DNA from: Echinostoma caproni
Taxonomy: Eukaryota; Platyhelminthes; Trematoda; Plagiorchiida; Echinostomatidae
Assembly: GCA_900618425.1 (NCBI GenBank)
Contig: UZAN01042423.1
Coordinates: 17,684-27,999 of the forward strand
Length of the DNA: 10,316 bases
Reading direction: 5' to 3'
The position numbers and the translations under genes are program-made. The notes beneath the pieces are model-generated. The model searched no databases. It had not been told where the DNA came from and saw only the letters and a list, made by a program, of their open reading frames with translations. Positions 6,960 through 10,316 of the stretch are shown here, one piece after another (positions within the stretch are counted from its first letter, which is position 1; each line of letters starts with the position of its first letter).

Positions 6960-7200
6960 TTGTCTGTGCCAGAGGCAAATCCTTTAAACGCCAGCTCATC
7001 AAGAGTTTGAGGAAGCACCGCGAGAAGTGGTGAATAGGAAATTGTAGATAGATAGAGAATGCTGCGGCTATCGGTAATAGCTGCAATCGTTTTCGTTTAA
7101 TTAGCAGTACGGGTCCAGGAAAGTAAGCAAGTGAGGTGATTAGGGAGGTTGATGACACACTGATTCACGTTCAGATATGCTGTCTTGAACGTTGAGCAGA
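6960..7200 (+). pseudogene. LINE-B linker region upstream of RT
   Basis: Frame 2 from about 6960 reads RGKSFKRQLIKSLRKHREKW, then a stop, then IENAAAIGN, FRLISSTGPGK, stop, ASEVIREVDDTLIH. This resembles the stretch between endonuclease and RT in this LINE family (a charged helix ending in REKWW, then AAAIGN, then a block ending in DGTLIH). Several stops interrupt it. The homology is modest, based on order and spacing rather than long identity. Confidence 0.6.
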
Positions 7201-8160
7201 ACATTTTAAGACATTTCAGCTGGCCACCCACGACACAAGACCTCCCCATACATGCTTCAGCCGTGCAAACGGTGCCACTTGGCATCAGTCCTCCATCTGA
7301 AATGGAGGTTACCGGGAAAGTAAATTATCTCAAAAGGCATAAGGCTTCTGGCTAAAACGGGTTATCCCCATCGATTTTTAAGGATGGAGATCCGGCCTCG
7401 GTTTCGGAGTTCGCGAAACTCTTGAGCTTAGTGTGGGAAAGGCAACAAGTTCCAACTGAATGGAGTTAGTAGGTGATCATACCGATTTACAAGAAAGATG
7501 ACAGGTCCTCTTGTCAAGACCACAGAGGCATTAGTATATTCAACATTTTCTTAAACTTATCGCTGGTATTATACTCCATTGATTGCCTGCCGTACGCGAA
7601 CGGTGCGTGCTTGAGAACCAGGCTCAATTTAAATCTGGCCGAGATTGTATAGACCACATCTTTACTCTTCGTAAAATCTTAGAACACAGACACTCCTTTC
7701 GTAGACCCATCATTTCCACTTTCCTTGATCTGAATACGAAGTCTCACTCAGTCGACCGCTCAAACTCTGGCATTGCTCTGCTCTGAAGAGCTTGCCCGAG
7801 ATGTTTATATCAATTTACAATTTCTTTATACTAATAGCCGAAGTCGAGTCCGGGCTTACGGCAAGTTTTCACCCGAGTTCGCTACATAAAGCGGTGTTCG
7901 TCAGGGTTTCCCAATCTCTCTGTTTTATTTAACTTCGTGATAGATTTACTTCTTAAAACAGCCCTATCCTCGTGTGAGAATAGCGGTATCGATTTACCCC
8001 CAGGTGGCAGACTGTCTAATCTGGATTATGCAGACGATATTGTGCTGCTAAGCAAAGGCCCAGGTAAGTTGCAAGCTTTTTTGGATAGCTTGAATGTCAG
8101 CGTAGCCGTGCTCGGTATGCGTTTTGCACCGTTAAAGTATAAAGTGCTGGTACAATAATG
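7194..8160 (+). pseudogene. LINE-B reverse transcriptase domain
   Basis: Frame 3 gives HFSWPPTTQ, SPPSEMEV, NYLKRHKASG, stop, NGLSPSIFKDGDP, VWERQQVPTEWS, two stops, VIIPIYKKDDRSSCQDHRGIS, the N-terminal RT motifs. Frame 2 takes over near 7590 with QAQFKSGRDCIDHIFTLRKILEHRH and motif A FLDLNTKSHSVDRS (Asp at 7727-7729). Then come VRAYGKFSPEFAT, stop, SGVRQGFPIS (motif B) and, after one more frame change, NFVIDLLLKTAL and the catalytic YADD at 8027-8038 (NLDYADDIVLLSK). The catalytic aspartates of motifs A and C both survive. At least three frame changes and several stops prevent translation. Confidence 0.88.
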
Positions 8161-8820
8161 GGTTGGTCCAGCCCCAAACGTCATTCTAAATGGGAACGTA
8201 ATGGAAGAAGTAGATGGATTTTGCTATCTGGGCAACTATATATCACCTGGCTGACGCATCACAGATGAAGTATCGCATAAAGAAGACTCGACTGGAATTT
8301 ACCAACTTGAGACGTCTGTGGCGCCATCGCGACATCCGGTTGTCTGCGAAGAATCGAGTGTTTGCTGCAGCAGTTCGACCAGTGATGTTGCTGCTGCAGA
8401 GATTTGGCCACAACGGGGACAGAATAAAAATAGATTGTCAGTGTTTGAGCACCGCTGTCTACGTCGCACTGCATAGGTTTGGTGGGGAAACCGAACAAGC
8501 AATGCTTAGGTTAGGCGCAGAATTTTAGGTAACCGCGGTTCACCGCCGTAGATTACGCTGGTTGGGACCTGTGATGCGTATGTCACCAGATAGGTTTCCA
8601 CGGCGAGCGATGTTTGTTGAGGCAGAAAGCGGTTGGAAAAAGGTCAAGATCGGTCAAAGTAAGACCTAGCATGAGGGTATGAAAACCCTAACCAGGAGTC
8701 TGGGTCATATAGGTCCCGTTAGGCTCCGTGCATGGGAACCCAAGATCACGATCACCAGTGGTTAGACACTAAGGCTGAGTGTCGCAAACAGTGGTATCTG
8801 TTCATTATTCTAGCCAACTC
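8161..8820 (+). pseudogene. LINE-B C-terminal region
   Basis: After a TAA at 8156-8158 the relic continues with VILNGNVMEEVDGFCYLGNYISPG (frame 2), FTNLRRLWRHRDIRLSAKNRVFAAAVRPV (frame 3), FEHRCLRR and VWWGNRTSNA (frame 2), and RRRLRWLGPVMRM, FPRRAMFVEAESGWKK and MKTLTRSLGHIG (frame 3, from 8541). It ends in HQWLDTKAECRKQW. The order VDGFCYLG, LWRHRDIRLS, HRCLRR, LRWLG, RAMF and MKTLTR is typical of the long C-terminal tail of this family. The role of the tail is not well defined. Confidence 0.8.
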
Positions 8821-8985
8821 AGTCTAAATTATTCCTTTATCTTCCTATTGAGTTTACTCTCAACATTCCAATTTTCATTCTGATACCTTATCGAAAAGGT
8901 CAACCAAAATTAGAAAAACCAACACCGGCACACGAAAGTGCATGGTTAATGATTGCAGAAACTGAAATGAAACTGATACCATAAG
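8821..8985 (+). repeat. LINE-B 3' untranslated region
   Basis: This is non-coding. GCATGGTTAATG at 8940-8951 and the following GAAACTGAAA recur in copy 1 on the minus strand (CATTAACCATGC at 6118-6129). The distance from the shared block at 8675 to this one is 265 bases here and about 269 in copy 1. Similarity fades after about 8985, which places the 3' end of the LINE-B family there. Confidence 0.6.
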
Positions 8986-9021
8986 CATAATCCTCGGAGA
9001 AGAAGGTGCTGAATATCAAGT

Positions 9022-9220
9022 GATTTTTCCTCTTCGAGATTACCATTACACAAAGAGACAGGGATGAAATCTAGCCAAGCAGCACTCATTCGGACTAATA
9101 CTAATTAACCTTTTCTTCCGGCGAGGGATCTAATTATAGAATACGCTCCCAGTTGAAGTGATGAAAGAGAACAACCAGAAAAGTTTGAAGCGTTGGTTAA
9201 ACGAATTCCTGCGGTTGTGA
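9022..9220 (+). pseudogene. LINE-C1: C-terminal end of a CR1-like LINE ORF
   Basis: Frame 1 from 9022 reads LPLHKETGMKSSQAALIRTNTN, then after a frame change frame 2 from 9113 reads FFRRGI, stop, L, stop, NTLPVEVMKENNQKSFKRWLNEFLRL, ending at TGA 9218-9220. This is the characteristic tail of CR1-group ORF2 proteins: an LHK block, then FF(S)xRVxxxWNxLP, then SFKRxLDxFL. The Trp of the WN pair is replaced by a stop. Only the last 60-70 codons remain, so the copy is 5' truncated. It ends before the RT of another copy (9410 onward), so it is not the 3' end of that one. Confidence 0.7.
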
Positions 9221-9409
9221 CAGGCCACGTACACCTATATAACGCCACTGAGCTACGACAAGGAGACTCATACAGTACTGCGTTTTCTGCCTACAGGAAG
9301 AAGACTCATATGGCCTCTCTATGCATAAACTTCACACAAAGCCCAAGTAGCACGAGTATGTCACCGAGTTTTTCAACCCTGGCTCACAGACATAGTGAAG
9401 GAACTACGG
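9221..9409. other. Probable LINE 3' UTR and junction, no gene seen
   Basis: An 85-codon plus-strand ORF (9193-9450) crosses this interval but runs in a different frame from the LINE tail it overlaps and shows no domain, so I treat it as chance. The stretch probably contains the 3' UTR of LINE-C1 and the 5' break of LINE-C2. YVTEFFNPG near 9357 may be decayed LINE-C2 coding sequence. Confidence 0.35.
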
Positions 9410-10316
9410 GTAGCGTTATATCAAGAATCAGAGGTATTAGGCAGCCTTGAGGTATCCAAAGCTGCATGACTAGACTGAATCAGCCCAGCAATCGTTGAGC
9501 CGATTACTGATATCATTGCGGGGCCGATCTGCGGCCTTCTTAAGGCCTCAATAGCGGAATGGAGGTTACCGTCCAATTGGACAAAAGCTTCTGTAGTAGC
9601 CATCCACAGGAGAGAGATAAGAATACTGCCGTTAAAAGATATCGCGGTTAGTTTATGCGACGGACCATAAAACTTAGTTGGAACGCACCTAGCGAAACAT
9701 CCGGAGCANTACTAATGACAGACGCACAGCATATTTTTGTTAAGCACTGTCATGCCTAACAAATTCGCCGGGCTTCTTGCAGGATGTAACTATAAAGATG
9801 GATAGAGGTAAACCCGTATATGTTTGTTACCTGGACTTCATCAAGATTTTTGAATCAGTGAGTCATCGCCTGTTGTTGACCAAATTAGGACTATTCGCAA
9901 CCAAAAGATGATAGCACATTCTATGTGACGATTAACGAGAAAAGGTAAACACCAGTTCACCTGACTAACACAGTTCCAAGAGGCTTAGTATTTGAGCCGC
10001 TACTATTCTTTCGCTATATAAACAACCTGCCTTACACTCTGACGTCTTCGTGCTACATTTTCAGAGATGATGTCAAAGTGGATGGTTCGAATGGGAGAAG
10101 TAGACTGGAGCGTGATTTAGTACAGGTAGCTAGATGGAAAAACGAATGGGACCTAGATCTTAAAGCAAACAAGAGTCATGTTCTCACAAAAGCATCAGAC
10201 AGAATGGAAGTTTACTCGAATGGCCATTTCACTATCCCATCCACTACGCGGGTTGAGGACTTGGGGGTAGCGTTTTCGAACAACTTCTGACCAATGTGCG
10301 GCACACAAAGCTTGGA
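9410..10316 (+). mobile_element. LINE-C2: CR1-like LINE RT region, running off the window
   Basis: Coding remnants of a CR1-group RT lie in order from about 9410 to the window end. The N-terminal RT block is in frame 2, then frame 1 (9721), frame 3 (9750) and frame 1 (9961 onward). The 5' part (endonuclease) is not visible. The 3' part is outside the window. One ambiguous base (N) stands at 9709. Many stops and at least three frame changes make it a pseudogene. It has the same orientation as LINE-A, LINE-B copy 2 and LINE-C1. Confidence 0.85.
9410..10316 (+). pseudogene. LINE-C2 reverse transcriptase domain
   Basis: RT motifs in order: EVLGSLEVSKAA followed by a block where the usual GPDG is lost to stops, then ISPAIVEPITDIIAGPICGLL and WRLPSNWTKASVVAIHR (frame 2), DAQHIFVKH (frame 1, 9721), and MDRGKPVYVCYLDFIKIFESVSHRLLLTKL (frame 3) with the motif A Asp at 9834-9836. 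Next come TNTVPRGLVFEPLLFFRYINNLP (motif B, frame 1) and YIFRDDVKV with motif C as FRDD at 10060-10071, then VEDLGVAFSNNF before a TGA at 10288-10290. The Ala of the usual FADD box is Arg here. The two motif C aspartates are retained. Confidence 0.85.
9709..9709. other. Ambiguous base N
   Basis: The single uncalled base lies within the frame-broken part of LINE-C2 between two RT blocks. The frame change that follows could partly reflect assembly quality at this point. Confidence 0.95.

Larger units (their letters stand above)
6960..8985 (+). mobile_element. LINE-B copy 2: longer RTE-like LINE relic, 5' truncated
   Basis: Coding remnants run in the order expected of the RTE-like endonuclease/RT proteins common in flatworms and other invertebrates: a linker before RT (about 6960-7200), RT (7200-8160), C-terminal region (8160-8820) and 3' UTR to about 8985, where similarity with copy 1 ends. 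No endonuclease domain is visible, so the 5' end is missing. The copy alternates mainly between frames 2 and 3 and contains many stops. It is inverted with respect to copy 1 and lies head to head with it. The clade name is from recalled resemblance and could be a near relative of RTE. Confidence 0.85.

Noticed and set aside
8259..8502. Minus-strand ORFs over the LINE-B C-terminal region
   Set aside because: They are antisense shadows of the plus-strand LINE-B relic.
9193..9450. 85-codon plus-strand ORF
   Set aside because: It is out of frame with the LINE-C1 tail and LINE-C2 that it overlaps, with no domain of its own.
7302..9571. Shared 13-base string ATGGAGGTTACCG at 7302 and 9559
   Set aside because: It lies in different LINE families and in different codon phase, so it is coincidence rather than a repeat.
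1..10316. CRISPR array, prokaryotic operon, tRNA or rRNA gene
   Set aside because: No regularly spaced repeats, no ribosome-binding-site/ORF arrays and no tRNA or rRNA signatures were found.

Overview
The window reads as eukaryotic, non-genic accessory DNA made mostly of decayed retrotransposons. The closest fit is a digenean flatworm (trematode) or a related invertebrate. The reason is a CsRn1-type Ty3/gypsy element next to CR1-like and RTE-like LINEs whose protein relics resemble those I know from liver flukes and schistosomes. That host call is inference from recalled family resemblance; no species can be named. I see no prokaryotic operon, CRISPR array or RNA gene.

Layout: (1) 1-3518, a plus-strand Ty3/gypsy element entered inside gag and running through zinc knuckles, protease, reverse transcriptase (RT), RNase H and integrase to a probable 3' LTR. 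Its coding region is split by at least five frameshifts and many nonsense codons, yet stays colinear. (2) 3519-4825, the only stretch without clear transposon coding. It holds an unrecognised 166-codon minus-strand ORF (3607-4107) and, more interesting, a possible last coding exon of a host gene on the minus strand (4329-4516) with a poly(A) signal downstream. (3) 4826-5900, a 5'-truncated CR1/Jockey-like LINE (LINE-A) that ends in a TTA/TTG microsatellite. (4) About 6095-8985, two copies of one RTE-like LINE (LINE-B) arranged head to head: a 5'-truncated minus-strand copy (about 6095-6730) and a longer plus-strand copy (about 6960-8985). (5) 9022-9220, the C-terminal end of a CR1-like LINE. 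(6) 9410-10316, the RT region of a CR1-like LINE (LINE-C) that runs off the window.

None of these elements is intact. Each needs several frame changes to read and carries internal stops, so none is expected to encode a working protein from this locus. Some catalytic residues survive: the DD35E triad of the gypsy integrase and the YADD boxes of LINE-A and LINE-B. Others are altered: the protease reads DAG, the gypsy RT reads HIDN and LINE-C reads FRDD. The genes do not form a pathway together. The window is a graveyard of successive insertions around a possible host gene end. I found no convincing new biological system. The items most worth following up are the possible host exon and the head-to-head LINE pair.
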